This document shows, piece by piece, positions 1 through 11,700 of a stretch of DNA of 64,000 nucleotides (the stretch's first letter is position 1; every line of letters starts with the position of its first letter). The position numbers were made by a program, and so were the translations under genes. The DNA comes from Manihot esculenta (Eukaryota > Streptophyta > Magnoliopsida > Malpighiales > Euphorbiaceae), in the NCBI RefSeq assembly GCF_001659605.2, contig NC_035178.2, positions 358,043 through 422,042 on the forward strand. The letters run 5' to 3'. The notes beneath the pieces were generated by a model that did not search any database, was not told where the DNA came from, and was given only the letters and a program-made list of their open reading frames with translations.

Positions 1-1546
1 CCAAATGCCAGGGGCGTAGAATGGGCCTCACTGGTCTTTCTCTTACATAGTGCCAGGGGCGTAGAATGGGCCTCGCTGGTCTCCCATAACATATCATCAT
101 AACATAACATCAGAGGACTATGGATCACCCAACAACCATCCACATCAACATCGATTTATGCAATGCAGCATATTCGTGAATTCTAATGCAAACATCCTGA
201 AATATTGCATGGCATAATGATGCATGGGCAATGCTTTATGATTCATTCATTTATTCATTTACTTTACTTTAAAACTTAAGGGGTTATTCCACTCACCTGG
301 TGACCGAAGCTTTAACAACGAACTCTGAACGACTATCTCACAACCGGGGGTCTCGGTTCCTCGGGTCCGAACCTACACAGGTGGACTCAAATGAGGCACC
401 AAACAACAAGAACATAACTCTAAACATACCCCCAAAAACCTCCTAAAAACACCTCAAAACACTCCTAGGAAGCATGCAAGAAAAGGCTGGACAGGGCACT
501 TTCGGCGGCACCTTCGGCGGCCGAAAGTCCTGGACAGAGACGAAACTCAGGTAGGTTCGGCGGCACCTTCGGCGGCCGAAAGTCTCGGACAGAGCCGAAA
601 CTCCAACTTTCGGGGGCAAGCTTCGGCAGCCGAAAGCTGCCTCCACAAGAGGGGTTCGGCGGCCAAAACTTCCTTCGGCTGCCGAACCTGGTTTCTGCCA
701 AACGGGCAGAAACTTGGCTCACATGAACCTCCTGCCTCCCAAATCCACAAATCATGCATACAAGTTCCTAGGGGCCTCAAAACATCAAATACCCCAACTA
801 CAACACTTCAAGCATACTCAAACAACATACATTGTTCATCAAAACATCAAAACCCATAAACTCATCAACAAGCCTAAACATGCATCTCTACCCATAAAAC
901 AACTTAAAACTTACTTAAAACACATGAGGAGCTTAAGATCGGCTCTTACCTCTTGAAGATCGAGAGGGAGACGACCTAAACTTGGAGATCCACGAAAATG
1001 AGCTCCTGAGTTCCCAAAGCTCCAAAACTTGGTTTAAAAGCTCAAAACTTGTAATGTGAGTTTAAAACTCAAGAAAAATGGAAGAGATTTGGAGGAAGAA
1101 CACAAGATTTGCAAAGGGAAGGTCGGAAGCTTGCTGTGGCCGAAAATGGGAGAAAACTCACCCATTTCGGCTAAGTCCCCTTTTTATAGGTGGCTGGCCA
1201 GGCCACGTTCGGGGGCCGAATGTGCCTCCGCATCCATGCAATGTTCGGCGGCCGAACTTGGCTTTCGGCGGCCGAACCTGGACTGCCCTCTCTCATGCTT
1301 TCGGGGGCCTAACGTGCCTCCAAAACGCATGCATGTTCGGCGGCCGAACTTGACTTTCGGCGGCCGAACCTGGGTTTTCCTCCAATGCTATTTTCATGCA
1401 AAAACTCGTTTAGTTTCATACTTTAAAACCATTAAAAACATGAAAACATTTTATAAAACATGTCTTTACCCTTCTAGAAGTTCCCGACATCCGAAATTCC
1501 ACCGGACGGTAGGAATTCTGATACCGGAGTCTAGCCGGGTATTACA
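1..1546 (-). mobile_element. Partial Tekay-like LTR (runs off left edge)
   Basis: This is the U3 side and middle of a long LTR read on the minus strand. The minus-strand start, TGTAATACCCGGCTAGAC, lies at 1546 and abuts pol sequence at 1547. A TATA-like box is at 1179-1190 and palindrome clusters of the TTCGGC-N-GCCGAA type lie at about 500-690 and 1207-1371. Repeats of a 'gccaggggcgtagaatgggcc' motif occupy the first 90 bases. Its outer end is outside the window. Because it joins the middle of RT rather than a polypurine tract, it is either a nested LTR in the E1 pol (last five pol bases AAGAC would be the target duplication) or the 3' LTR of E1 after a deletion. Confidence 0.8.
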
Positions 1547-2133
1547 GTCTTCTTGGGGTCCACCTCAATCCCATTCTCTGACACTATGTGCCCCAAGAAC
1601 GAAATGCTCCTCAGCCAGAATTCACATTTAGAGAACTTGGCATACAAGCCATGTTCCCTCAAAGTCTGCAAGACCAACCGCAGATGATGGGCATGCTCCT
1701 CTGCATTCCTGGAATACACCAAGATATCATCTATGAAGACAATAACGAAGTGATCCAGGTATTGGCTAAATACTCTGTTCATGAGATCCATGAATGCTGC
1801 AGGGGCGTTGGTTAACCCGAACGACATCACAAGGAACTCAAAATGCCCATATCTGGTCCTGAAAGCTGTCTTCGGCACATCTTCATCCCTTATCCTTAGC
1901 TGATGGTACCCCGATCTCAGATCTATTTTGGAGAAACAACCCGCTCCTGCTAGCTGGTCGAATAGATCATCGATCCTTGGCAGAGGGTACCTATTTTTGG
2001 TAGTGACTTTGTTCAACTGCCTATAGTCGATACAAAGTCTAAGGGATCCATCCTTCTTTCTCACAAACAAGACCGGAGCACCCCAAGGTGAGGTACTCTG
2101 TCGAATGAAGCCCTTCTCTACCAGCTCTTGCAA
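1547..2133 (-). pseudogene. E1 reverse transcriptase fragment, downstream of a stop
   Basis: This continues the E1 polyprotein in the same frame after an in-frame TAG at 2134-2136. It encodes the RT palm and fingers: [40 protein letters not shown], the [12 protein letters not shown] strand and the catalytic FIDD box in [12 protein letters not shown]. It stops at VDPKK where LTR sequence begins, so RNase H, integrase and chromodomain are absent. The family is Tekay/Del-like Ty3-gypsy, judged by its near identity to the full-length copies in this window. It cannot make an active enzyme in this state. Confidence 0.88.
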
Positions 2134-4374
2134 CTACTCTTTCAACTCCTTCAACTCGGCTAGGGCCATCCTGTAGGGAGGGATAGAGATCGGTCTAGTT
2201 CCAGGCACCAACTCTATCTCGAACTCTATCTCCCTAGCAGGTGGTAAACCTGGAAGCTCATCTGGAAAGACATCCTGAAAGTCTCTGAAAACTGGCACCG
2301 AGGCCGGCTCCCTGACCTGACTGTCTAGCTCTCTCACATGAGCTAAGTACCCCTGACATCCCTTCCTAAGCAACCTACGAGCCTGAAGAGCTGATATCAG
2401 ACCTCTAGGTGTGCCCCTCTTGTCTCCTCTGAAGACGACCTCTGACCCGTTCTGATCTCTGAACCTGACTACCTTGTCCCTGCAGTCCAAGGTAGCACCA
2501 TGGGTAGATAGCCAATCCATCCCTAGAATGACGTCAAAGTCTGTCAAATCTAGAACCACAAGGTCGGCGGAGAGGCATCTTCCCTCAATAAAAACTGGAC
2601 TGTACTGGCAGACTGACACTGCCACTGACGGGTCACACTTGGGTCCACTGACCCATAGGGGACACTCTAACCCAGAGACTATCAAACCCAACCTCTCAAC
2701 GGCTCTCGGAGCAATAAATGAATGAGATGCACCCGGGTCCATTAATGCATACACATCAGAACACCCAATGACGAGATTACCTGACACCACGGTGTTGGAT
2801 GTGTTAGCCTCCTGCTGAGTCATGGTGAAGATCCTGGCTGGAGCTGATGGACCTTCACCTCGGGAACCAGAAGAAGAGGCTGCCCCTCTCCCTCTACCTC
2901 TGCCACTGCCCTGAGTTGTGGCTGGAACTGCTGGCTGTGCCACACTACCAGAAGCTGTCTGCTGGGGCTGGCCCATAAAAGGCGCTCTAGGACACTCCCG
3001 AGCTATGTGTCCCTCCTGTCCACATCTGAAACATGTATTAGTCCCAGCTCGACACACTCCCCTGTGCGGTCTTCCACATCTCTGGCATTCTGTACCATCT
3101 GAGCCTGAGCTCGAGCCACCGCCAAATCCCAGACCGGATTTCAACTTGTTCCAAAACTTATTCTTCTTCGGCTTCCTGGTGGTGTTATCCCACCTCTTCT
3201 TACCTGAGCTCTGAGAAGAGAAACCTGGTCCTCCTTTGCCTGGGGTCTTAACCCCTGAAGACTGGGTCACTGACTGCTTCACTGACCCCTCAACTATAGC
3301 ACTTGCTTCCATTCTTCGAGCCATATCCACCACAGTGTGGAAACTTTCTCTCTCAGCTGACTGAATCAACGAGGAGTACCTGGAATGCAGCTTCATAACA
3401 TACCTCTTGGCTTTCTTCGTATCTGTATCTAGAGCTTGCCCTGAAAAAGGCAACAGCTCCAAGAATTTATCCGTGAACTCCTCTACACCCATGTGCTCTG
3501 ATTGCCTCAGTTGCTCAAACTCAATCATCTTCAGTTCTCTGGAACTGTCTGGAAAAGCCCATCCAGCGAACTCTTTCGCAAATTCTTCCCATGTCATACC
3601 GTCTAGTCTCGGGTCCACATAACACTTGAACCACTCCCGTGCCTTTTTGCACTTTAAGGTGAACCCTGCCATCTGAATGGCCCTGCTGTCACTTGCCCCT
3701 AGCTCATCAGTTATTGTCTTTACTACTCTCAGATACTCAAAGGGGTCATCCCCTGACTTGTATTTGGGAGCATCCAACTTGAGGTAATCTGTCATCTTTA
3801 CCTTGCTCCCATCAGCTGAGCTAGGTCTAGGAGGTTGAGTTACTGGGGCTGCTGGTTCTGTAGGTGGTGGAGGTGGAGGTGCAGCATTCCCCGAGGTGGG
3901 GTTTGCCGGGTTTGGATAGAAGGGTGAGGGTGGATAAGCTGGGTACTGTGTGTAAGGTGGATAGAAAGGTGGATAAGGCATGTAGGTAGGGTAAGGGTTA
4001 AAGCTGGAGTAATCCGATGTACCTCCCATCGGATACCCTGAACCCTGTGGGAAGGGTGGATAATGGGGTGGAAAACCATACCCCGAGGCCTGAACGCCTC
4101 CCTGAGATTCCCCTGTCCCCTCTTCCTCCATGCTCACATCCAGGTTCCCATCCCTCCTCTGATCCTCTTCCATAACCTCCCTCACATCTGAAGAACTTCC
4201 TCCTCTATCTGTCCCCCTTCTGCTAGCATCAAAAGACCTTCTAGGGTCCCTTGACACTCTTTCTCTGTTGGCTCTACAAGACATTGCCCTAGGCAATGTG
4301 GGAGGACGGGCACTCGTGCCCTCATCCTCAGGTGGCACTCCAGTCAATCGTGCAGATCGACGAGTTCCTCTCAT
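2134..4374 (-). CDS. E1 Tekay-like gag-protease polyprotein (746 codons)
   Basis: The frame opens at MRGTRRSARL. Residues 1-100 are charged and disordered. Residues 100-160 are Tyr/Pro-rich (PPHYPPF, YMPYPPFYPPY). The gag core is at about 193-360 (TDYLKLDAPKYKSGDDPFEYLR to RRMEAS). Two zinc knuckles follow: an unusual CX2CX3HX3C at 430-441 and a canonical CX2CX4HX4C at 448-461. The aspartic protease has MDPGAS at 545-550, then the linker into RT. The start is chosen because a splice-acceptor-like CTTTTCAG (minus strand, ending at 4382) lies 7 bases upstream, as in every other gag here. A TAG replaces the CAG codon of the KEQLQ motif at 2134, so the protein would end before RT. Gag packages the RNA and protease cleaves the polyprotein. 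Confidence 0.88.
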   Translation of the reverse strand: MRGTRRSARLTGVPPEDEGTSARPPTLPRAMSCRANRERVSRDPRRSFDASRRGTDRGGSSSDVREVMEEDQRRDGNLDVSMEEEGTGESQGGVQASGYGFPPHYPPFPQGSGYPMGGTSDYSSFNPYPTYMPYPPFYPPYTQYPAYPPSPFYPNPANPTSGNAAPPPPPPTEPAAPVTQPPRPSSADGSKVKMTDYLKLDAPKYKSGDDPFEYLRVVKTITDELGASDSRAIQMAGFTLKCKKAREWFKCYVDPRLDGMTWEEFAKEFAGWAFPDSSRELKMIEFEQLRQSEHMGVEEFTDKFLELLPFSGQALDTDTKKAKRYVMKLHSRYSSLIQSAERESFHTVVDMARRMEASAIVEGSVKQSVTQSSGVKTPGKGGPGFSSQSSGKKRWDNTTRKPKKNKFWNKLKSGLGFGGGSSSGSDGTECQRCGRPHRGVCRAGTNTCFRCGQEGHIARECPRAPFMGQPQQTASGSVAQPAVPATTQGSGRGRGRGAASSSGSRGEGPSAPARIFTMTQQEANTSNTVVSGNLVIGCSDVYALMDPGASHSFIAPRAVERLGLIVSGLECPLWVSGPKCDPSVAVSVCQYSPVFIEGRCLSADLVVLDLTDFDVILGMDWLSTHGATLDCRDKVVRFRDQNGSEVVFRGDKRGTPRGLISALQARRLLRKGCQGYLAHVRELDSQVREPASVPVFRDFQDVFPDELPGLPPAREIEFEIELVPGTRPISIPPYRMALAELKELKE

Positions 4375-4629
4375 CCTATTTCTGAAAAGCAGTACACATC
4401 AAGCAAGCATTAGCATCATATGGTTCATGTGGGCACACATGAACCCTCATCACATACATCACATAGCATAGCATATCATTAATGCACATGCATATCATCA
4501 TGGCATTTCACATCATCATACAAGACAGGACTCAACATCCTATCCTAGTGGACATGATCTTCCTATTGTGCTTGACCTTCTATAACATCTATGAGCCCGA
4601 CACTCTAGGTCCGATCCTATGAACCTAGG

Positions 4630-4641
4630 GCTCTGATACCA
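4630..4641 (-). other. Primer binding site of E1, initiator Met tRNA type
   Basis: On the minus strand this reads TGGTATCAGAGC, the standard plant gypsy primer site complementary to the 3' end of initiator tRNA-Met. It lies three bases inside the 5' LTR end, which fixes the LTR boundary and the orientation. Confidence 0.9.
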
Positions 4642-4644
4642 TTC

Positions 4645-6882
4645 TGTAACGACCCGAAAATGGGACCGCTACTGGCGCTAGGATCCAGATCGGCTTAAGG
4701 CCGCCGGGACCCGTAGCAAGCCTGACATATAACCTGTAAACCTGTATAATCCCATACATGATCAACAACATGCATAAAAATTTAAACTTTTCTTTCATTC
4801 ATTTCTCATACACCAAACTCAACCTGTGCATGCACTAAAACATAATCATAAACTTGACCCCTCTGTGGGATCTCATCAATGCCCCAATGGGCGATATACA
4901 TGCGTTGAGTTGGCTAACATCTGTATCATTAAATATCTAAGATCATGCATCAACAAGGGATTACAATACTCATAGGGTCAAGCACATCTATAACCTCAAT
5001 ATACCTCATTACATAACATACTGTAATCTCTTACATTACATCATAGTACAATTGTCATGTCCACAATCTAACTATTACATAAACATACTTCAAAACTCTG
5101 GCTAACCTCCTGGTCTACCCTGTACCTGCACAGCTGGGGTTAGGGGAGAGGGGTGAGCCACAAAGCCCAGTGAGCAGAATAGTGAAATCATATATTTAAA
5201 AATCTCATGTCATTATGTAATGCAACACATCACAACAAATCACATCTCGGATGGTATTGTCACCAATAGTCCTCTACATAGTCCAACTGTGCCGGGACGT
5301 AGAATGGGTACAACCAGTCTTTCTCTTATCATAACATATCATAACATACCAATGTGCCAGGGACGTAGAATGGGTACAACCTGGACTTCCATACCATATC
5401 ATGCCGTAACATCATCATACCATATGAGGACTAAAGGATCATCCAATAACCAATCCACATCAACATCATAAATGCAATGCAACATATTCGTGAATACTAA
5501 TGCAAACAACCTACTATATCTCATGGCATTCATGATGCATGGATCATGCTCATAATTCATATTTCATTTATTTTAAAACTTAAGGTTTATTCCACTCACC
5601 TCTGGCTAGCTCTGACAAACTCTGTAGCAGCTGGCTCACTGCTGGGGTCCTCGGTTCCTCGGGTCCGAACCTACACAGGTGGACTCCAATGAGGGACCAA
5701 ACATACATAAACATAACTCTAATATACTCCCCAAAAACCCCCTAAAACATCATAAAACAACTACATAAAAATATGCAAGAAATGGCTGGACAGGGCACTT
5801 TCGGCGGCAGGTTCGGCGGCCGAAAGTCCCTCCAGAGCCGAAAGTCAGGCAGGTTCGGCGGCACCTTCGGCGGCCGAAACTCCCAGACAGAGGCAAAACT
5901 CATGCATGTTCGGCGGCACCTTCGGCGGCCGAAAGTGCCAGACAGAGACGAAAGTCTCCTTTCGGGGGCAACTTCGGCAGCCGAAAGGCCTGCCTCCCCA
6001 GCCATGTTCGGCGGCCGAAAATGCCTTCGGCTGCCGAACCTGGTTTCTGCCAAAGGGCAGAAACTTGGCTCCTTTATGCACATTTGCCTCCTAACTCTTC
6101 CAACATGCACATAACTCAACCAAAACATGCATACAAGCTCCTAGGGGTCTCAAACTACCTTAAACCCCAACTACAACACACATACACAAGCATTTGCAAG
6201 CCACATTTGCATAAACTCAAAAATCATCCATAACTCACTAAAAACCTACACATGCATTTCTACCCCATAGATCTTGCATAAAACTTAATTAAAACATACA
6301 ATGAGCTTAAGATCGGCTCTTACCTCTTGAAGATCGAGAGAGAGACGACCTAAACTCGGAGATCCAAGCAAATGAGCTCCTGAGTTCCCAAAGCTCCAAA
6401 ACTTGTCTTAAATGCTCAAAACTTACAAATGAGAGGTGAAAACTCAAGAAAAATGGAGGAGATTTGGAGAAAGAACACAAGATCTGGGGAGAGGGAGGTC
6501 GGAAGCTAGCTATGGCCGAAAATGGGAGAAAGCTCGCCCATTTCGGCTAAGTGACCCTTTTATAGTGGCTGGCCAGGCCACGTTCGGGGGCCGAAAGTGC
6601 TTCCGCATGCATGCCATGTTCGGCGGCCGAACTTGGACTTCCCTCACTCATGCTTTCGGGGGCCTAACGTGCCTCCAAAACGCATGCATGTACGGCGACC
6701 GAACTTAACTTTTGATGGCCAAGACTTTTCATGCAAAAACTCATTAAAGTTTCATACTTAAAACCATGAAATACCTTAAAATATTTTATGAAAACATGTT
6801 TCTACCCTACTAGAGGCTTCCGACATCCGAGATTCTACCGGACGGTAGAAATTCCGATACCGGAGTCTAGCCGGGTATTACA
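4645..6882 (-). mobile_element. E1 5' LTR (2238 bp)
   Basis: Complete LTR between TGTAACGACCC at 4645 (minus-strand end) and GGGTATTACA at 6882 (minus-strand start). On the minus strand it has a palindrome cluster (6580-6720), a TATA-like box at 6556-6565 upstream of the leader, a donor-like CAAGAGGTAAGAG near 6323, a second palindrome cluster (about 5799-6048), short 'gccgggacgtagaatgggt' repeats (5285-5385) and an acceptor-like GTGCAGGT near 5125. Its insertion point interrupts a plus-oriented LTR at 6883, so E1 landed inside another LTR. Confidence 0.9.
6556..6565 (-). promoter_or_regulatory. TATA-like box of E1 5' LTR
   Basis: The minus strand reads CTATAAAAGG, placed between the first palindrome cluster and the leader. 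The same box occurs at the same relative place in the other complete LTRs. Confidence 0.6.
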
Positions 6883-7585
6883 AGGAGCCTTTGACTACGC
6901 CCTGGCAATGATAAGTACAGAGGTGTTATATACACATATACATATATGATAGGAAGACCAGGTGCTCGATTCTACGCCCTGGCACAGAGTTACTGGGACT
7001 ATGTGGTGACAGGTTTACTCTTGATGTGGATTGTCTGTGATATGGTGCATTCCATGATATCATATTTTACTGAATTGTTTTACTGTTCTACTCACTGGGC
7101 TATAGAGCTCATCCCATTCCCTTAACCCCAGTTTTGCAGGTTCAGTGTACAGTGTATAGGGACAGTCCAGCAGAGTACAGAGAAAGAGTAAAGAGATTTG
7201 TAATAGCTTAGAGTGGACATGTAATATTAAAGAGATGTAAGATTAGTGTATAAAGTTAGAAATGTGCTTGACTTAGTAATGTTGTTATGTACATGATCTG
7301 TATATGTATATATGTTTTACTGTATGTGAAACACCAGGCTTAATAGGTATGAGTTAACCCATCTAGAGCAAGCTCTAGTCAGGGGTACAGAGTACAGAGT
7401 ACAGAGCTAGTGCATGCACAGGTTAAGCCTTGGTTCAGAAAAGAGTTTTATTTTCACAGAAAATGTATGATCATGTATGAGTTTGACAGGTACACAGAGA
7501 GTATAGCAGGCTTGCTACGGGTTCTGGCGGCCTTAAGCCGACCTGAGTCCTAGCGCCGGTGACGGTCCATTTTGGGGTCGTTACA
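6883..7585 (+). mobile_element. Partial Tekay-like LTR, 3' portion, type B
   Basis: Plus-oriented LTR remnant beginning inside the short-repeat zone (AGGAGCCTTTGACTACGCCC) and ending at GGGGTCGTTACA. It contains the acceptor-like CCCCAGTTTTGCAGGTTC near 7125-7142 and a TGTACTC-type heptamer stretch (about 7385-7410, read as GTACAGA). It matches 35590-36372. E1 interrupts it on the left; its left half would lie beyond the window. Confidence 0.8.
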
Positions 7586-7775
7586 GCATGTTCAGGTTGA
7601 GTTGGTGTATGAGGAAATGATGAATACAAAAGTTTTAATTTTTATGTATGATTGTTGATCATGTATGGGATTAAACAGGTTTACAGGTTTCATGTCAGGC
7701 TTGCTACGGGTCCCGGCGGCCTTAAGCCGACCTGGATCCTAGCGCCGGTAGCGGTCCGATTTTTGGGTCGTTACA
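7586..7775 (+). mobile_element. Terminal 190 bp of a Tekay-like LTR, type A
   Basis: This ends with GGTCCGATTTTTGGGTCGTTACA-type sequence at 7775 and joins protease codons of E0 directly at 7776. It resembles the end of the E0 3' LTR (16744-16884). The type B LTR at 6883-7585 appears to have inserted into it, which makes a stack: E0 interrupted by LTR A, interrupted by LTR B, interrupted by E1. Confidence 0.75.
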
Positions 7776-8718
7776 GTGTCCCCTATGGTTCAGTGGACCC
7801 AAATGTGACCCGTCAATGGCAGAGTCAGTCTGCCAGTGTAGTCCAGTTTTTGTGGAGGGAAGATGCCTTTTTGCCGACCTTGTGGTTCTAGATTTGACAG
7901 ATTTTGACGTCATTCTAGGGATGGATTGGCTATCTACCCATGGTGCTACCTTGGATTGCAGAGACAAGATAGTCAAGTTCAGATGTCAGGATGGGTCAGA
8001 GGTTGTCTTCAGAGGAGACAGGGGGAGCACACCTAGAGGTTTGATATCAGCCCTTCAGGCTCGTAGGTTGCTCAGGAGGGGTTTTCAGGGTTTTCTGGCT
8101 CATATGAGAGAGCTGGATAGTCATGTTAGAGAGCTCGCCTCAGTGCCCATGGTCAGTGAGTTTTTAGATGTGTTCCTAGATGAGCTGCCAGGTTTACCAC
8201 CTGTTAGGGAGATAGAGTTCGAAATTGAGTTGATGCCTGGAACCAGACTGATCTCTATCCCTCCCTATAGGATGGCACCAGCAGAATTGAAGGAGCTTAA
8301 GGAGCAGTTGCAAGAGTTGGTAGATAGAGGCTTCATCCGACCGAGTACCTCACCTTGGGGTGCTCCAGTGCTATTTGTGAAAAAGAAGGATGGATCCCTC
8401 AGACTTTGTATCGACTACAGGCAGTTGAACAAGGTCACTACCAAGAATAAGTACCCGTTACCAAGGATCGACGATCTATTCGACTAGCTAGCAGGAGCAG
8501 GTTGTTTTTTCAAAATAGATCTGAGATCGGGGTATCATCAGCTGAGGATAAGAGAAGAGGATGTGCCGAAGACAGTATTCAGGACCAGATATGGGCACTA
8601 TGAGTTCCTTGTGATGCCGTTCGGGTTAACCAATGCCCCTGCAGCATTCATGGACCTCATGAACAGAGTATTTAGCCAGTACCTGGATCACTTTGTTATT
8701 GTCTTCATAGACGATATC
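7776..8718 (+). pseudogene. E0 Tekay-like pol, first part (protease to RT catalytic box)
   Basis: The frame enters within protease (CPLWF-like, then [15 protein letters not shown]), passes the linker with [15 protein letters not shown] and runs through RT motifs [37 protein letters not shown] and [15 protein letters not shown] to FIDDI. It is cut exactly inside the catalytic box by the insertion at 8719. A TAG at 8485-8487 replaces the CAG of FDQLAG. The frame is otherwise intact and resumes at 12206. Gag and the 5' LTR are missing on the left because an LTR is inserted in the protease. Confidence 0.88.
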
Positions 8719-11700
8719 TGTAACGACCCTAAAATGGACCGTCACCGGCGCTAGGATTCAGATCGGCTTAAAGCCGCCAGAACCCGTAGCAAGCCTGCTA
8801 TACTCTCTGAGTACCTGTAAAATCTCATACATGGTCATACATTTTCTGTGAAAATAAAAACTTTTCTCTGGACCAAGACTTAACCTGTGCATGCACTATC
8901 TCTGTACTCTGTACCCCTGACTAGAGCTTGCTCTGGATGGGTTAATTCATACCTGTTAAGCCTGGTTTTTCACATACTCTGTAAAATAGTTATATAAACA
9001 GACCATGTATACAAAAGATTTACAACACAAAATAACTAAGTCAAGCACAATTCTAACTTTATACACAACTGTTACATTTCTTTAAGTTTACATGTCCACA
9101 ATAGTCTATGACAAAACTCTTCTCTCTTCCTGTACTCTGCTGGACTTCCCCTGTACACTGTACACTGAACCTGCAAGACTGGGGTTAAGGGAGTGGGATG
9201 AGCTCTATAGCCCAGTGAGTAGAACAGTAAAACAAGTCATTAAAACATGATCTTATGGAATGCATCATATCACAGAAAATTCACATCAAGGGTAAATCTG
9301 TCACCACATAGTCCCAGTAACTGTGCCGTGCCAGGCCGTAGATTGGGGTCTTGGTCTTCCTATACTATATATGTATACGTGTGTATAACACCTGTACTTA
9401 CCATTTGCCAGGGCGTAGACTGGGCACCTGGTCTTACTATACCTGCCAGGGCATAGACTGGGCACCTGGACTTTCCTATACCTGCCAGGCCGTAGAATGG
9501 GGTCCTGGACTTCCTGTCTAGAACCATTGGATCATTCAGCATTCACCCACATCAACAAATAAGTATGCAATGCAACATCTTTGTGAAGTCTAATGCAATC
9601 AACCTAATGCATAATCATGGTGCATGAAATATGCTAAAAGCATTCACTGTCTCAAGTTAAACGAGTATTAAGTTTAGTTCCACTCACCTCTGGCTATCTG
9701 GACTGACTCTGTAGGCTCTGTAACCTCTGGAGCAGTACTCACTGCTGCTCTCTCTGGTTCCTCGGGTCTGTGCCTACACAGATGGATGCAAATGAGAGAC
9801 CAAATACATTACTTGTAGAAAAACATAAATCTTACCCTTCTAGAGAAGTCCGACATCCTGGATTCCACCTGTAATACCCGGCTAGATTCAGACATCGGAA
9901 TTCCTACCGTCCGGGGGAGTTCGAGGATGTCAGAGGTCTCTGGAAGGGTAAGAGAAAGTTTTCTAAAATATTTTCAAGTGTTTTAAAGGTTTAGCGTAGA
10001 AAAGGATTGAGTTTTGAAGAGATATGGCCAAGGAGGCATTTTGCCATGTTCGGCCCCCTAAGGTTAAGTTCGGCCGCCTAAAGTTCCCTAGTTTCGGCCC
10101 CTGAAGGTTATGTTCGGCCCCCGAAGGTTGCATAATTTTGCATGCGATTCGGCAGCCGAACCTGAGGCGGTTGCTCATCTATAAGGGCACCGAGTGGCAG
10201 AAAAAGAAGGAGGTTTCTTCTCTCCTTCTGACCTAGGTGAGGTCTTGATCTCCTTAAAGTATTTTCATGGTTTTTCTTCAAATCTTTCACGGTTGTAATG
10301 AGTTTTACCCTTGTTTTGAAGAGTTGTGAGCTTTAAACAAGGTTTTGGAGTTTGAAGCTTTTGAAGCTTGGTTTCTCCATATCTTTGAGTTTGGATCATC
10401 TCAGCCTTTGTTCTTCAAGAGGTAAGTGTTGATCCATGGTTCTTATGATGTTTTTATGAGTTTTGTAAAGGGAAAAGGGAGCTAGGCATGAGTTTGCATG
10501 AGATGTGCATCATAGGGTTTATGAATCCTTTATGTTTGCTGTGTGTCTTGTGAGCTTGTTTGTTGGAGTTTAAAGTTATGTGAAGCTCCCTTAGGCTTGT
10601 TGAAGTGTTTATGCATGTTTTAGAAGGGTTAAATGCATGTGTTGAGGTCTGAACAGGTGATGGAGGGACTGACAGGCGTCCTTGTGCACGAAACTGAGTT
10701 CTGGCTAAACTCAGGTTCGGCCCCCGAAAGTCCAAGTTAGGCCGCCGAACATGCCTGACTTTCGTCTCTGGAGGAGACATTCGGCCGCCGAAAGTGCTGC
10801 CGAAGGTGCCCTGTCCAGCCTTCCTTTGCTTGTTTTGCATGCATGTTTTGTGATGTTTTAGAGGGTTTTTGGAGAGAAGTTCATAGTTATGTTAGAGTAT
10901 GTTTGGTACCTCATTTGAGTCCTCCACTGTAGGATTGGACCCGAGGAACCAAGGTGTTTAGCAGTAGTAGCTGTTTTAGAGTTAGAGGTAGCCCAGAGTT
11001 AGCCAAGCAGTGGCTACAGGTGAGTGGTTGGAACTAACTGTACTATTTTACATTCAGAAATGACACAAATCTAGCATGATCCATGCATCATAAAATGCCA
11101 TGTTATGTATTAGGTTGTATTGCATTAGATTCCACGAATATGCTGCATTGCATAAGCTGATATTTGTGTGGATGAATGTTGGATGATCCTTAGCCCTTGA
11201 TAGAGCACAGATACAGAGTTGTGGCATGAGATAGCCATACCAGGTCGCCCCTGGTTAGTCCAGGTCGCTCCTGGTACTATGAGTGAGACAGCTGGGCTGT
11301 CAGATCAGAGCTCAGAGCAGTCCAGGTGAGGCCTAATCGCCCCTGGCACAGTTGGACATGTTATGATATGAGTTACTTCAGAGTAGTCCAGGTGAGGCCT
11401 CATCGCCCCTGGCACAGTTGGACATACTATTATGTATGTAGAGGGCTATGGTGACAAGTTCATCCTTGAGATGATATGTTTGTGATGTGATGCATTTCAT
11501 GAGAGCATGTAATGAATGAACTGTTTTTATTGTTCCTCCTCACTGGGCTCTAGAGCTCATCCCACTCCCTTGACCCCAGTTTTGCAGGTTCTGAGAGAGC
11601 TAGGAGAAGTCAAAGTCAGCAAGAGTACAGAGGACAGTTATGCATGAATGTATGTTGTAATAGGATAGTGGACATGATGTAATTGAAAGATTAGTTGTAA

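Noticed and set aside
499..700. Regularly spaced short repeats that might suggest a CRISPR array
   Set aside because: Spacing is irregular, repeats are 13-bp palindromes inside LTRs, spacers are similar between copies, and the DNA is clearly from a plant.
5742..6128. Many mid-size frames with FGGRFGGR, RPPKVPPK or SAAE repeats on both strands of every LTR
   Set aside because: They are translations of the GC-rich palindrome clusters; because the motif is palindromic and free of stops, it opens frames on both strands. No start context or conserved protein is evident.
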